The notes: generated by a model not told the origin, from the letters alone. Positions 6,450 to 15,178 are shown, numbered from the stretch's first letter. The stretch is 64,000 nucleotides of DNA from Haloarcula salinisoli (GCF_019599405.1 NZ_RKLQ01000001.1:496001-560000); one strand, 5' to 3'. Made by a program: numbers and translations.

Positions 6450-8519
6450 ATGGCCCCGGAGTCACTCGAAGAGCTGGACCGCGTCGTCCACGAGCCCACA
6501 CGGGCGTTCGTCGAATCGACCAACGTCTGGCAGTTCATGCAGACCTACGGTATCGAGGACTACGAGGAACTGATACGCCGGACGACGACCGATATCGACG
6601 GCGTCCCCCACAGCGGCGTCGACTGGTTCTGGGACGAACTCGTGGACTACCTCCACGTCGACTTTTTCGAGGACTACGACGCGGTCCGGGAGACCGAGAC
6701 GCGGACCGTCGAATCTGCGAGCGGCGAGCGCGAGACGTTCGACGGCCCGCAGTTCACGAACTGGTATCCCGGCGGGGAGCTGAACGCGGCTCACAACGCT
6801 GTTTCCCGCCACGCCGCGCCCGATACAGACGTCCGGAATCAGGTCGCGCTCATCTGGGAGGGCGAACCCGGCGATGTCCGGCAGGTCACGTACCACGACC
6901 TCCACGAACAGAGCAACCGGGTCGCCAACTATCTCGACTCGGTCGGCGTCGAGACGGGCGACACCGTCGGCCTCTATATGCCGATGGTCCCCGAGGTGGC
7001 CAGCATCCTCTATGGCTGTCTGAAGGCCGGAGCTATCGTCGTCCCCATCTTCTCGGGCTTTGGCGTCGACGCGACGGCGACTCGAATTGCGGACGCCGAC
7101 TGCTCGGTGCTCTTTACCGGCGACGGCTTCTACCGCCGCGGGTCGCCGGTTCATCTCAAAGACACCGCTGACGCGGCCATCAAACAAGCCCGCCAGGAGC
7201 GCGGCGGAGACGTGGTCGAACACACGGTCGTATACGAGAGAATCGGCACGGCCGACGACCCCGAGGAGACGCTCACCTGGACTCGCCGGGACGAGTGGTG
7301 GGACGAGGCCATCGCGTCCCAGTCCGACGACTACGAGGCCAAATCCCTCCCGAGCGGCCAGGAATCGATGCTGCTGTACTCCTCTGGTACCACCGGCGAA
7401 CCGAAGGGCATCGTCCACACGCACGCGGGGGCGCTGGTGCAGGCGGCCAAGGAGATCTACTTCGGCTTCGACCACAAGCCGGGCGACCGCTTTTTCTGGG
7501 TCAGCGACATCGGCTGGATGATGGGGCCGTGGACGCTGCTTGGCAACCACGCGCTGGGCGGGACTATCTTCATGTACGAGGGCGCGCCCGACCACCCGGA
7601 GCCCGACCGCTTCTGGGCGATGATAGACCGCCACGACCTGACCGTCTTCGGCGTCTCGCCCACGGCAATTCGCGCGCTGCGAAAGCAGGGCGACGAGTGG
7701 CTGGCGGGCCACGACCTGTCGTCACTGCGGCTGCTTGGCTCGACCGGCGAGCCGTGGGACCCCGAGAGCTGGCAGTGGTTCTACGACAACGTGGGCAACG
7801 GGGACTGTCCCATCATCAACATCTCTGGCGGCACGGAGATAATGGGCTGCTTTCTCATGCCGATGCCCATCCAGGAGCTCAAACCCTGCACGCTGGGTGG
7901 CCCCGGCCTCGGGATGGACATCGACATCGTCGACGAGGCCGGGCACTCTATCGCGGACACGGGCGAACGGGGCTACCTCGTCGCGCGCGACTCCTGTCCC
8001 TCGATGACCAACTCCCTGTGGCGCGGCGACCAGCGCTACGTCGAGGAGTACTGGTCCCGCTGGGACGGCCTCTGGAACCACGGCGACTGGGCCCAGAAGG
8101 ACGAGGATGGCCTCTGGTTCCTGCACGGCCGGGCCGACGACGCGCTCAACGTCGCCGGACGGAAAGTCGGCCCCGCGGAGGTCGAGGGGGCGGCGATGGA
8201 CCACCCTGCGGTCAACCAGGCCGCTGCCGTCGGTGTGCCCGACGAGACGACGGGGACTGCGGTCGTGCTCTACGCCGTCCTTGAACCCGACCACGAGCCG
8301 ACCGACGAGCACCGGGACAGCATCGCCGGGACCGTCGGCGAGGAACTCGGCAAGCCGTTCCGACCCCGGGAGGTGCTGTTCGTCGACGCGTTCCCGAAGA
8401 CCCAGAGCGGGAAGATACTCCGGCGGGCCATCGGCGGGGTGTATCGAGGGGAGGACCTGGGGGACATGTCCAGCATCGAGAATCCCGAGGCGCTAGATGC
8501 AATCGAGGATGCCCGGTAG
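6450..8519 (+). CDS. acyl-CoA synthetase (AMP-forming), acetyl-CoA-synthetase-like
   Basis: 689-aa ANL-superfamily ligase, similar in length to acetyl- or acetoacetyl-CoA synthetases. It forms acyl-AMP then acyl-CoA. Visible motifs: an Acs-type N-terminal cap with FTNWYPGGELNAAHN (about 102-116), the phosphate loop YSSGTTGEPKG (310-320), the adenine/acyl region ISGGTEIMGCF (about 455), the hinge HGRADDALNVAGRKVGPAEVE (about 555-575) and the catalytic-lysine motif PKTQSGKILRRAI near 650, whose Lys is the acetylation target in Acs enzymes. The substrate is probably a short-chain acid such as acetate or propionate, but the acyl pocket cannot be read with certainty. Either would feed the acetyl-CoA and propionyl-CoA routes of the methylaspartate cycle. 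Confidence 0.9.
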   Translation: MAPESLEELDRVVHEPTRAFVESTNVWQFMQTYGIEDYEELIRRTTTDIDGVPHSGVDWFWDELVDYLHVDFFEDYDAVRETETRTVESASGERETFDGPQFTNWYPGGELNAAHNAVSRHAAPDTDVRNQVALIWEGEPGDVRQVTYHDLHEQSNRVANYLDSVGVETGDTVGLYMPMVPEVASILYGCLKAGAIVVPIFSGFGVDATATRIADADCSVLFTGDGFYRRGSPVHLKDTADAAIKQARQERGGDVVEHTVVYERIGTADDPEETLTWTRRDEWWDEAIASQSDDYEAKSLPSGQESMLLYSSGTTGEPKGIVHTHAGALVQAAKEIYFGFDHKPGDRFFWVSDIGWMMGPWTLLGNHALGGTIFMYEGAPDHPEPDRFWAMIDRHDLTVFGVSPTAIRALRKQGDEWLAGHDLSSLRLLGSTGEPWDPESWQWFYDNVGNGDCPIINISGGTEIMGCFLMPMPIQELKPCTLGGPGLGMDIDIVDEAGHSIADTGERGYLVARDSCPSMTNSLWRGDQRYVEEYWSRWDGLWNHGDWAQKDEDGLWFLHGRADDALNVAGRKVGPAEVEGAAMDHPAVNQAAAVGVPDETTGTAVVLYAVLEPDHEPTDEHRDSIAGTVGEELGKPFRPREVLFVDAFPKTQSGKILRRAIGGVYRGEDLGDMSSIENPEALDAIEDAR

Positions 8520-8536
8520 CGGCCCGGGACGAGCCG

Positions 8537-9133
8537 CTATCGGTCGCCAGTGGTCGCCGCCCGGAGTCGCCGGACTTCCGCGCGGACCGCTTTCCAGGTG
8601 TCGAGCGACCCCGGAATCCCGTCCCTGCGCTCGCCTTTTGCCTCCCCCGCTGCCTCGGCGATTCGCTGGTGGACCGCTTTCGGCCCGTCGAGTTGCTGCA
8701 GGGTCAGCTCCGCGCCCTGGCTGCCGGCGGTGTCGACGGTCACCGTCCCATGGCCGAAGATGGTCCCGAAGATACCTTGCGAGTAGCTCGTGTTCTGTAT
8801 CTTGCTCAGACGGAGCTCCGTCACCGTCAGCGAGAGCACGCCGGTCCGGTGATAGAGCGCGGCGTCGGTCAGGACATAGCGGGTCGACCGCCGCCAGAGC
8901 CACGCCCCGCCGGCGGGCACCGCGAACACGAGCAACGCGAGGGCCACGCCGACCACGGCCGAAAGCTCCGTCGGGAGCAACCCGTTCGAGATAATCACGG
9001 CGATACTCGCGAGGACGATGAGCGCGAGGACGACGCCCCCCGCGACGCCCAGGTGGACGACCCGCTGCCGTGGCTGGCCCTGCCAGACGACGGGCTCGTC
9101 GTTCGCGGCCGGCGCCCAGTCGGGCAAGCTCAT
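8537..9133 (-). CDS. membrane PH-domain protein (bPH2/DUF304, YdbS-like), second of a pair
   Basis: 198 aa. A short cytoplasmic start DEPVVWQGQPRQRV precedes two hydrophobic segments (about 28-50 and 55-78), then a bacterial PH domain: RYVLTDAALYHRTGVLS, the SKIQNTSYSQGIFG motif (about 110-123) and a strand with TVTVDTAGSQ. This is the layout of YdbS/YdbT membrane proteins, whose function is poorly known. It overlaps the upstream PH-domain gene by 4 bp (ATGA), so the two are translationally coupled and may form one complex. Confidence 0.85.
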   Translation of the reverse strand: MSLPDWAPAANDEPVVWQGQPRQRVVHLGVAGGVVLALIVLASIAVIISNGLLPTELSAVVGVALALLVFAVPAGGAWLWRRSTRYVLTDAALYHRTGVLSLTVTELRLSKIQNTSYSQGIFGTIFGHGTVTVDTAGSQGAELTLQQLDGPKAVHQRIAEAAGEAKGERRDGIPGSLDTWKAVRAEVRRLRAATTGDR

Positions 9134-9741
9134 CGTCGGTCGGTGTTCCAGTCGCTGGTCCCGCTGTCGTCGCGGTCGTGGGCGCCAGCGCCGCTGTCGG
9201 GTCGCTCCCTGCTCGACCCGCCCTCCGCTGCGATGCGAATCGCGCGGAGCTCGGCCAGTATCTCTTCGAGGACGTCCGGCTTCGTCTCACCGTCCCCTCG
9301 GTCACGGCCGCCCTGAACCTCTTTGACCCGTCGGCTCAGTTGCTTCTGAACCTCCTGGGGGTCGTTGACACCCCGGAGCCGCATCTCGACGCCAGCGCCG
9401 CCGGCCGTGCTGATCTCGACGTTCCCGTAGCCGAGCGAGCGCCCGACGACGCCCGCGGAGAAGGAGGTGTTCTGGACTTTCTCGTACTCGACCTCCGAGA
9501 CCGACCGGCTGAGAACGCCCGTCTTCTTGTAGACGCTCTTGTCGGTTATCACGTAGTCGGTGTTCTCCCGATTGAGGTACGCACCGACGATTATCACCAA
9601 GCCGAGCCCGAAGAAGATGATGAGCGGGATACCGGTCAGATACGCGCCGTACATCGTCTCCGAGGCCGGCTTGCCCGACCAGAGAACCTCCTCGTCCGGG
9701 TCGAGCGTTAGCCAGTCGTAGCTTCCTGCGTTGCCACTCAT
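9130..9741 (-). CDS. membrane PH-domain protein (bPH2/DUF304, YdbS-like), first of a pair
   Basis: 203 aa with the same plan as the next gene: DPDEEVLWSGKPA start, one long or two short membrane segments (about 30-55), DYVITDKSVYKKTGVLSRS, the KVQNTSFSAGVVGRSLGYG motif and an EISTAGGAG strand. A charged C-terminal tail (about 160-203) is probably disordered. The start at MSGNAGSYDW (9741) places the W-SGKP motif at the usual distance from the N-terminus; the frame is open 21 codons further but without family features. Paired by 4-bp overlap with the following bPH2 gene. A third, divergent bPH2 protein lies at 11291-12199, with an MFS transporter between. Confidence 0.85.
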   Translation of the reverse strand: MSGNAGSYDWLTLDPDEEVLWSGKPASETMYGAYLTGIPLIIFFGLGLVIIVGAYLNRENTDYVITDKSVYKKTGVLSRSVSEVEYEKVQNTSFSAGVVGRSLGYGNVEISTAGGAGVEMRLRGVNDPQEVQKQLSRRVKEVQGGRDRGDGETKPDVLEEILAELRAIRIAAEGGSSRERPDSGAGAHDRDDSGTSDWNTDRR

Positions 9742-9818
9742 ATGCTCTCCTGTTCCGGTGGTCTTTTGAGTGTTTTCCCGGAATGTGGGCAGTTCACACG
9801 GCACGTTCGAGCGGAACG

Positions 9819-11009
9819 CTATCTCGTCGGTCGCTCCTCGGTGGGGAGCTCGAGCGCCAGCAGTCGCGGCAGCGCGAGCAGGGCCAGCGCGATCTCGCCG
9901 CCGCCCGCGACGAGGAACGCGGCGAGGTAGCCGAACTCACCCGCGACGAAGCCGCCGACCAGGATGCCGGTCAGGAAGCCCAGACTCCCGGCGGCGTTGA
10001 AGCCGGCCATCGCCGTCGCCCGACCGCGTTCGCCCACGAGGTCGGTGACCAGCGCCATCGTCGCCGGGGCCATCAGCGCCCCGATGACGCCGACGACGAC
10101 CATGCCGACGCCGGCCAGTTCGACGGTCGGCGCCAGCCCCACGCCGACGACTGCCAGGCCGTACAGGGCCGACCCGGCGGCGATGGGTGCCGTCCGACCG
10201 ACGCTGTCGGAAAGGACGCCGAAGGGGTACTGCAGCAGTGCGAAGGGCGCGAAAAACAGCGCGAGGACGAGCCCCGTCTCGCCCGGCGAGAGCCCGAAGG
10301 CCTCCCGGAAATACAGCGTGCCCACGAGCGCGAAGAAGCCGGCGGTCAGCCGGTCGATGAAGCCAAAGGCGTACGGAATCGCAAGTTCCGGCGTCTCGCC
10401 CAGCCGGCGCGCGGCCCGGCGCAGGCGGCCACCGTCGCCCGCCGGGGCGCGGTCGGTCACCAGCGCCGACAGCAGCGCGACCAGCAGGAAGAGCCCGCTC
10501 GCGACGTACAGCGGCAGCGTCGGCGAGACGCCGTAGAGCTGGCCGCCCAGCGGCGCCCCCAGCGCGGTCCCCGAGCCGATGGCGATGCCCGCCGCGCCCA
10601 TGTTCTTCCCGTGGCCCCCGGAGAGGTCCATCAGCATCGTCATCGACAGCGAGAAGGCGGCGATGGTCGCCGCGCCCTGGAGCGCGCGCAACAGGAGGAT
10701 TGTGGCGAAGGAGATGGACGTAACAGTCGGGAGCCACGCCAGCGCCGCGTAGAGCGCGCTGCCGGCCACGGCACCGCCGACGATGTACGGAACTCGCCGA
10801 CCGGTCCGGTCGCTGACCGCCCCCCAGACGCCGGCGAAGGCGACGAAGGCCGCAAACTCCGCCGCGAGGAACCACATACTCGCGTCGAGAACGAATCCCG
10901 CTCCCAGCGCGACGACGAGCGTATCGATGCCCGGGTAGAGCAACACCTGGGCCAGCAGGACCACGAACACGACGCTCGCGAGGACGACCCGCTCTCGGCG
11001 CTCACTCAC
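9819..11009 (-). CDS. major facilitator superfamily transporter
   Basis: 396 aa, about 12 predicted membrane helices. The MFS loop motif GVWGAVSDRTGRRVPYIVGG follows helix 2 (about 58-77), and its repeat in the second half is FGVLSDSVGRTAPIAAG (about 245-261). Start: no ATG precedes the first helix, but a GTG at 11009 (GTG-AGT-GAG, V-S-E-R-R-E-R) sits just before it, which I take as the start. The DHA/efflux-type sequence suggests drug or metabolite export; the substrate is unknown. Divergent from the small gene at 11094, with an A/T-rich shared promoter near 11034-11042. Confidence 0.85.
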   Translation of the reverse strand: MSERRERVVLASVVFVVLLAQVLLYPGIDTLVVALGAGFVLDASMWFLAAEFAAFVAFAGVWGAVSDRTGRRVPYIVGGAVAGSALYAALAWLPTVTSISFATILLLRALQGAATIAAFSLSMTMLMDLSGGHGKNMGAAGIAIGSGTALGAPLGGQLYGVSPTLPLYVASGLFLLVALLSALVTDRAPAGDGGRLRRAARRLGETPELAIPYAFGFIDRLTAGFFALVGTLYFREAFGLSPGETGLVLALFFAPFALLQYPFGVLSDSVGRTAPIAAGSALYGLAVVGVGLAPTVELAGVGMVVVGVIGALMAPATMALVTDLVGERGRATAMAGFNAAGSLGFLTGILVGGFVAGEFGYLAAFLVAGGGEIALALLALPRLLALELPTEERPTR

Positions 11010-11093
11010 ACGTACGCAGTGGGCCGGGGCGGGAAAATATATGTCGCCGTCGGGCCCCGATATCCAAGTGACTGGCGCCCGTCGGTCCCAGCG

Positions 11094-11303
11094 ATGCCGA
11101 GCGACATCGCCGACCGCGTCGTCGAGGCGGTTCGGGACGTAGCCGACGGAGATGGCTGGTGTTCGCGCGCCCAGGTGGACTCGCTGATGGGCGCGACGAC
11201 CATCGACAAGCGCGAGGTCGACCGCGCGCTGAAAATCGCCGTGGCCAACGGGCGACTGGAACAGGACGGCGACCGATACCGACCGACGGGTCAGGCGGAC
11301 TGA
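11094..11303 (+). CDS. small winged-helix-like protein
   Basis: 69 aa, starting MPSDIADRVVEAVRD. The layout is helix, then GWCSRAQVDSLMG, then a helix DKREVDRALKIAVANGRL and a strand pair QDGDRYRPT. This is the shape of a short winged-helix DNA-binding domain, but no named family is recognised. Its last 13 bp overlap the end of the convergent PH-domain gene. An AATATAT box at 11036-11042 lies about 52 bases before the ATG, so a short leader is likely. Confidence 0.7.
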   Translation: MPSDIADRVVEAVRDVADGDGWCSRAQVDSLMGATTIDKREVDRALKIAVANGRLEQDGDRYRPTGQAD

Positions 11304-12199
11304 CGCAGGTCCTGATACAGTTCGCTCGACCCGTCGACCGACCGGAGGTGAAACGGGCGCTCCCGCCACCGTAGCTCCAGCGAGACGGTTCCGACGTCGA
11401 ACGCCCGTTCCGGGACGTAACGGATGTGTTCGACACCGTCGATGTGATCTGCGATGGCGTAGGACCGTTCCGTGCCGAGGAAGATGCGCCGCCGCTCGAT
11501 GTGGTCGTCGTACACCCGGTACTCGACGCCGGCGACGTAGATGAAGTACCAGGCGGTCACGGGGAACCAGAGAGTCACACCCCACAGCCCGACGAGCGGG
11601 AGCGACAGCGGGGGGAGCGCGACCACGGCTACGCCGGCCAGCAGGGCGGTCACCGCGCCGACGCCCAGGGCCAGATAGCCGGCCACGGTGAACACGCTCG
11701 GCCCGATGCGCCGGTCGAACCGCCCCAGCGGCTCGCCGCCCTCGACCGGACGGAGCTCGTCGTACCACCGCTCGGCGTCTGCGATATCCCGCAGTGTCAT
11801 ACGGTACTTGGTGTTGTGGCGCCGGATGTCGACGACGACGTCACCGCCGCCGACCTGACTGGCGAGTGTGCCGGCCGACAGCGAGACGTAGCGGACGTCC
11901 GAGCGCGGCGCGATTCGCGTCTCCCGGTTTACCAGCCCGGACGTGACCTCGATTTTCTTCTCGTAGATCCGGTACTCCACGGTGTAGTGTCGGATGACCG
12001 CCCAGAGACACGCGACGAGGACGCCGAGACCGACCAGACCGGCTGAGAGCGACACGACTGGCGCGCCCAGCGCCCACGCGACCGGTGCCACCAGCATCGC
12101 CACGATAGTGCCGGCCAGGAGCGCTCTCGACGCGCCGTTCAGTACGCCCACGATTACGCCTGGTCTCAGAACCGCCTGTGGTGCCCCCCCGTTCCCCAT
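11291..12199 (-). CDS. membrane protein with two bacterial PH-like domains
   Basis: 302 aa starting MGNGGAPQAVLRPG. The architecture is duplicated: two membrane helices (about 20-65), a PH-like domain with EYRIYEKKIEVTSGLVNRET (about 73-92) and SDVRYVSLSAG; then two more helices (about 165-215) and a second PH-like domain with VEYRVYDDHIERRRIFLGTE (about 225-244). The sequences V-E-Y-R-x-Y and the matching strand pattern show the internal repeat. It resembles YdbT-type proteins, which are a partner class to the YdbS-type pair at 8537-9741. The start follows an A/T-rich promoter (12205-12235). Confidence 0.8.
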   Translation of the reverse strand: MGNGGAPQAVLRPGVIVGVLNGASRALLAGTIVAMLVAPVAWALGAPVVSLSAGLVGLGVLVACLWAVIRHYTVEYRIYEKKIEVTSGLVNRETRIAPRSDVRYVSLSAGTLASQVGGGDVVVDIRRHNTKYRMTLRDIADAERWYDELRPVEGGEPLGRFDRRIGPSVFTVAGYLALGVGAVTALLAGVAVVALPPLSLPLVGLWGVTLWFPVTAWYFIYVAGVEYRVYDDHIERRRIFLGTERSYAIADHIDGVEHIRYVPERAFDVGTVSLELRWRERPFHLRSVDGSSELYQDLRQSA

Positions 12200-12356
12200 A
12201 TCGTTCAGTATTAAAAGTACTAAATTAAAATTTTTGGCCGTGGATGCTGGCGCTGTCGGGTCTCGACAGGTGGCTCGCGACACTCTCGGCCACGGGACTT
12301 CGCCCGTGCAGTCGTCACAGCCAAGCTACAGGTGGCTCGCGTCCGTAGGCTTCGAC

Positions 12357-12749
12357 ATGCCCGACGCGATTTCCGACGCGGCTGTGGAACTGCTCACCAG
12401 CGGCGTCCACGTCGCCCACCTTGCGACCAGCTACGAGGACCGGCCCCACGTCGCGCCCGTCTGGTACACCTATCACGATGGCGCCATCGAAATCGTCACT
12501 ACCGGAAAGAAACTCGACAACATCCGCCGGAACCCGCGGGTCGCGCTCTCGGTGCAGGACGCCGACGAGGGCGAGGCCAACTGGGGTGTGACGCTGCGGG
12601 GCACGGCGTCCGTCGTCGACGACGACACCGAGAACCGCGAGATACGCCGGCGTATCCACGACCGCTACGGCGCCGACGAGGACGACTGGCCCGAGAACAC
12701 CGCCGTGCGAATCGCGGTCGGGTCGGCGAACCACTGGACGTACGACTAG
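12357..12749 (+). CDS. pyridoxamine 5'-phosphate oxidase-fold FMN-binding protein
   Basis: 130 aa, one split-barrel flavin domain. Family features are AHLATSYEDRPHVAPVWYTYHDGAIEIVT (split here as AHLATS, HVAPVWY, IEIVTTGKKLDNIRRNPRVAL) in the first 65 residues, where the T-x-K-x-x-N-I-R-x-N-P-R-V segment contacts FMN or F420. Length and order match small haloarchaeal PNPOx-like or F420-dependent reductases. The reaction is unknown; general flavin or F420 redox is the safest call. The first third of the gene is preceded by no clear TATA box. Confidence 0.85.
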   Translation: MPDAISDAAVELLTSGVHVAHLATSYEDRPHVAPVWYTYHDGAIEIVTTGKKLDNIRRNPRVALSVQDADEGEANWGVTLRGTASVVDDDTENREIRRRIHDRYGADEDDWPENTAVRIAVGSANHWTYD

Positions 12750-12756
12750 TCGGTCG

Positions 12757-12769
12757 AAAAAACGAAAAA
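12757..12769 (-). terminator. T-rich terminator of the CysD-like gene
   Basis: On the minus strand the run reads TTTTT-CG-TTTTTT, 32-44 bases after the CysD-like stop. Archaeal termination commonly uses such T-runs. It lies just past the stop of the convergent FMN-protein gene. Confidence 0.5.
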
Positions 12770-12800
12770 CCGCGTCGGTAGGTTGGCTCTCCGGCCGAGT

Positions 12801-13778
12801 TTACATGTAGCCGAGGTCGCGCAGGCGCTCCATCAGGTCCTCTTTGTCCTGGGCGCGGCCGGCGCGTTCGGTCGTGTTCGCCATGTCCTGCAGCCAGGCG
12901 GGCTCGTCGGCGGACTTGTCCGTCGACACTTCGCTGCCCAGCGAGCGGAAGCCGGCGAAGTACTTCGGCGAGACCGGGACGTCCTCCTTCTCGATACCCT
13001 CGGGGAGGTCGTCCTGGCCCTGGGGCACGTAGCCTTCCTCGGGGAAGCCCTCGACGGTGTCCGGCACGACGAAGTTCCAGAAGGCCTCCCAGACGTCGGG
13101 TTCGGCGAACTGGAGAATCGGCTGGATGCGGTCGTGTGGCGGGTAGATGTCGGGGTCGTGGCGCGGCGAGAAGAACGTCTCGTCGGCGCGGGACTCCTGC
13201 TCGTCCCAGCGGATACCCGAGAGGATGCCGTCGACGTCGTGCTCCTCGATGGCGTCGTTCAGCGCGACGGTCTTCAGCAGGTGGTTGCCGACGTAGGTGT
13301 CAAGCAGGAACGGGAACGAGTCCTCCTCGTACTCGAGGATGTTCCGGACGTGGTGCTGGTTGTGTTCCGAAAGCTCGGAGATGGGGATGTCGTCGCCGGG
13401 GGTCAGGCCGTTCTCGTCGACGTAGTTACCGACGTCCTCGTTGCGGGCCCAGATGACCTCGAGGTCCCACTCCTCGGCCCAGTGCTCGACGTAGTCGATG
13501 AGCTCGTCGAAGTGCTGGTAGTGGTCGATGAAGACGACCGGCGGCACTTCGAGGTCGAAGCGGTCGGCGACTTCCTTGACGAAGTACAGCGTCAGCGTGG
13601 AGTCCTTCCCGCCGGTCCACATGACGACAGGGTTCTCGTACTGTTCGAGGCCCTGCTTCGTGACCTCGATAGCCTTCTCTATCTTGTGGTTGACGGTCGG
13701 GTACTCCTCGGGTTCCTCGCCCTCGCCGTCGGTGTAGTCGACGTCGAGATAGTCGGGGAACTCGGCTGTTTCGGACAT
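12801..13778 (-). CDS. PP-loop ATP pyrophosphatase related to CysD / PAPS reductase, without cysteine
   Basis: 325 aa. The PP-loop MWTGGKDSTLTLYFVKEV (about 53-70) binds ATP and pyrophosphate. The C-terminus, YFAGFRSLGSEVSTDKSADE to a final TTERAGRAQDKE and MERLRDLGYM, matches the end of sulfate adenylyltransferase subunit CysD (R-x-L-G, then T-x-ER-x-GR, then a final E-G-Y-F-like tail). The translated protein contains no cysteine at all, which excludes the catalytic Cys of PAPS reductases. No CysN GTPase gene is nearby. Role unknown: nucleotide transfer to a sulfur compound, or a tRNA- or cofactor-linked adenylation, are possible. A promoter-like AATTATAT (13790s) precedes the ATG. Confidence 0.75.
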   Translation of the reverse strand: MSETAEFPDYLDVDYTDGEGEEPEEYPTVNHKIEKAIEVTKQGLEQYENPVVMWTGGKDSTLTLYFVKEVADRFDLEVPPVVFIDHYQHFDELIDYVEHWAEEWDLEVIWARNEDVGNYVDENGLTPGDDIPISELSEHNQHHVRNILEYEEDSFPFLLDTYVGNHLLKTVALNDAIEEHDVDGILSGIRWDEQESRADETFFSPRHDPDIYPPHDRIQPILQFAEPDVWEAFWNFVVPDTVEGFPEEGYVPQGQDDLPEGIEKEDVPVSPKYFAGFRSLGSEVSTDKSADEPAWLQDMANTTERAGRAQDKEDLMERLRDLGYM

Positions 13779-13907
13779 CGTGTAATGAGATATAATTACT
13801 GGTTGTAAGAACTTTTTGGATACGCAACCGGCGTGTTGGTGAATGACACAGAGGTTCCCCGGACAGCCGGTCCTCGCTTTTTTCCTGCCGACGGCCCTGA
13901 GGTCGCT

Positions 13908-14510
13908 ATGGGCGCTCGCCTGGCCGCAACACGGGCAATCTACCGTCGCTGGCTCCGGCTCTACGTCCCTGTGGCCGCGCTGGTGCTGGGCGTGAGCACC
14001 GTCGCCGGGTTCCTGCTCGGGAGCGCAGTTCCGGTCGAATCGCTCCCGACGACCGAGGGCGGGGGCACCGGTCCGTTCCCGGCGCTGACGACCGTCGACC
14101 TCGCCGTCAACAACCTCACGGCGCTGGTCGCGCTGTCGCTGGGGGCCGTGTCGCTGGGACTGGTCACGGTGCTGGGACTCGTCCTCAACGGACTGCTCAT
14201 CGGCGTCGTCGTCGGCATCGCCGTCCAGCAGGTCGACCCGCTCGTGGTCGCCATGCTCATCCTCCCTCACGGCGTGCTGGAGATTCCGGCGCTGCTCGTC
14301 GCCTCGGCCGTGGGCTTGCGCTTTGGCCGGCTCACGGTTCGGTACATCCGCGGGCTGGAAGAGCGGCTCCTCACTCGGCGGGACCTGCGGGAGGCGGGGT
14401 GGCTCCTCCTGTGCTCGGCGCTGCTCATCGTCGTCGCCGCCTACATCGAGGCCAATCTCACGCTCGAACTGGCCGAACGCGTCGCTGGTGAGGAACTCGT
14501 CGCTGTGTAA
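13908..14510 (+). CDS. SpoIIM-family (stage II sporulation M-like) membrane protein
   Basis: 200 aa with about five membrane helices. The first is VPVAALVLGVSTVAGFLLGS (about 20-40); after a loop come NNLTALVALSLGAVSLGLVT and a LVLNGLLIGVVVG helix, then the family hallmark LPHGVLEIPALLVASAVGLRFG (about 117-138), and a final helix near 170. The H-G-x-x-E-I-P motif is characteristic of SpoIIM/DUF95. In bacteria SpoIIM acts in peptidoglycan remodelling, which does not exist here; archaeal relatives have no known function. Start ATG 13908 sits directly before the first hydrophobic segment. Confidence 0.88.
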   Translation: MGARLAATRAIYRRWLRLYVPVAALVLGVSTVAGFLLGSAVPVESLPTTEGGGTGPFPALTTVDLAVNNLTALVALSLGAVSLGLVTVLGLVLNGLLIGVVVGIAVQQVDPLVVAMLILPHGVLEIPALLVASAVGLRFGRLTVRYIRGLEERLLTRRDLREAGWLLLCSALLIVVAAYIEANLTLELAERVAGEELVAV

Positions 14511-14540
14511 GGAGGGCGGCCGACTGCGTGGAAGCGCGGA

Positions 14541-15143
14541 TTACGAGATGAACTCGTTGTCCCGCCAGTTGACGCCTTCTTCCTCGTCCTCGTCGGCGGG
14601 GTCTTCGACGACGTTGATAGAAGCGGGGTGTTCTTCGCCGTCCACGATGCGGACGGCTTGCAGTTCGCCGTCGACAGCGGCGATGGCTGTCAGTGTGCCC
14701 TTCTCGGCGACTTTCGCCACCTCACAGAGCACCTCGAACATCGCGTACTGGAGCGCCGTGTTCTGGAGCACGGTCTCGCGGTCGCCCTTGAAGCAGGCGT
14801 ACTCGACGAGTTCGGATTCGATCTCCTCCTCTTCCTCTTCGAGCGTGCCCCATTGGGGACCGCCGCCGGCCGAGCCGGTCGAGGCAGCGCCGGGCGGGCC
14901 CATCTCCTCGGGGTCTTCCTCGTAGACGCGGTTCTCGGTAACGCTGGCTTTCAGCTGGGCCGTCGGCGTGTACTTGCTCATGCTGTCGTCTTTCGCGACG
15001 GCACTGACGATGAGCGTGTTGTTCCGACGGGTAATGTCTACGTCAGCGATTTCGGGTGGAAGGTCCGGATCTTCGAAGAAGTCGTACGCGTCTTCCAGTG
15101 GCAGTTCGAGCGTCGAGTGGAGTCTGTATACACGGCTGGTCAT
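14541..15143 (-). CDS. conserved-looking haloarchaeal protein of unknown function
   Basis: 200 aa, acidic, no membrane segment. An N-terminal region YRLHSTLELPLEDAYDFFED (5-24) and NNTLIVSAVAKDD (about 41-53) look like an alpha-beta fold; a Gly/Ala/Ser linker near 84-98 and a run of seven acidic residues (about 101-107) lead to ELVEYACFKGDRETVLQNTALQ, a helix-rich second half, and a charged tail ending WRDNEFIS. I do not recognise the family. The composition is typical of the core haloarchaeal proteome. The 271-bp region upstream carries its promoter. Confidence 0.7.
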   Translation of the reverse strand: MTSRVYRLHSTLELPLEDAYDFFEDPDLPPEIADVDITRRNNTLIVSAVAKDDSMSKYTPTAQLKASVTENRVYEEDPEEMGPPGAASTGSAGGGPQWGTLEEEEEEIESELVEYACFKGDRETVLQNTALQYAMFEVLCEVAKVAEKGTLTAIAAVDGELQAVRIVDGEEHPASINVVEDPADEDEEEGVNWRDNEFIS

Positions 15144-15178
15144 GGTTGGGAGAGTGTGTCAAGTCGTCGACGGCCGTC

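Noticed and set aside
9783-11303. Long plus-strand frame across the MFS gene, in frame with the small winged-helix gene
   Set aside because: Most of it is antisense to the membrane transporter and gives an Arg/Gln/Gly-rich product; only the last 69 codons from ATG 11094 look coding.
12801-13778. PAPS reductase as function of the PP-loop protein
   Set aside because: The protein has no cysteine, so the thiol chemistry is impossible; the tail matches CysD better.
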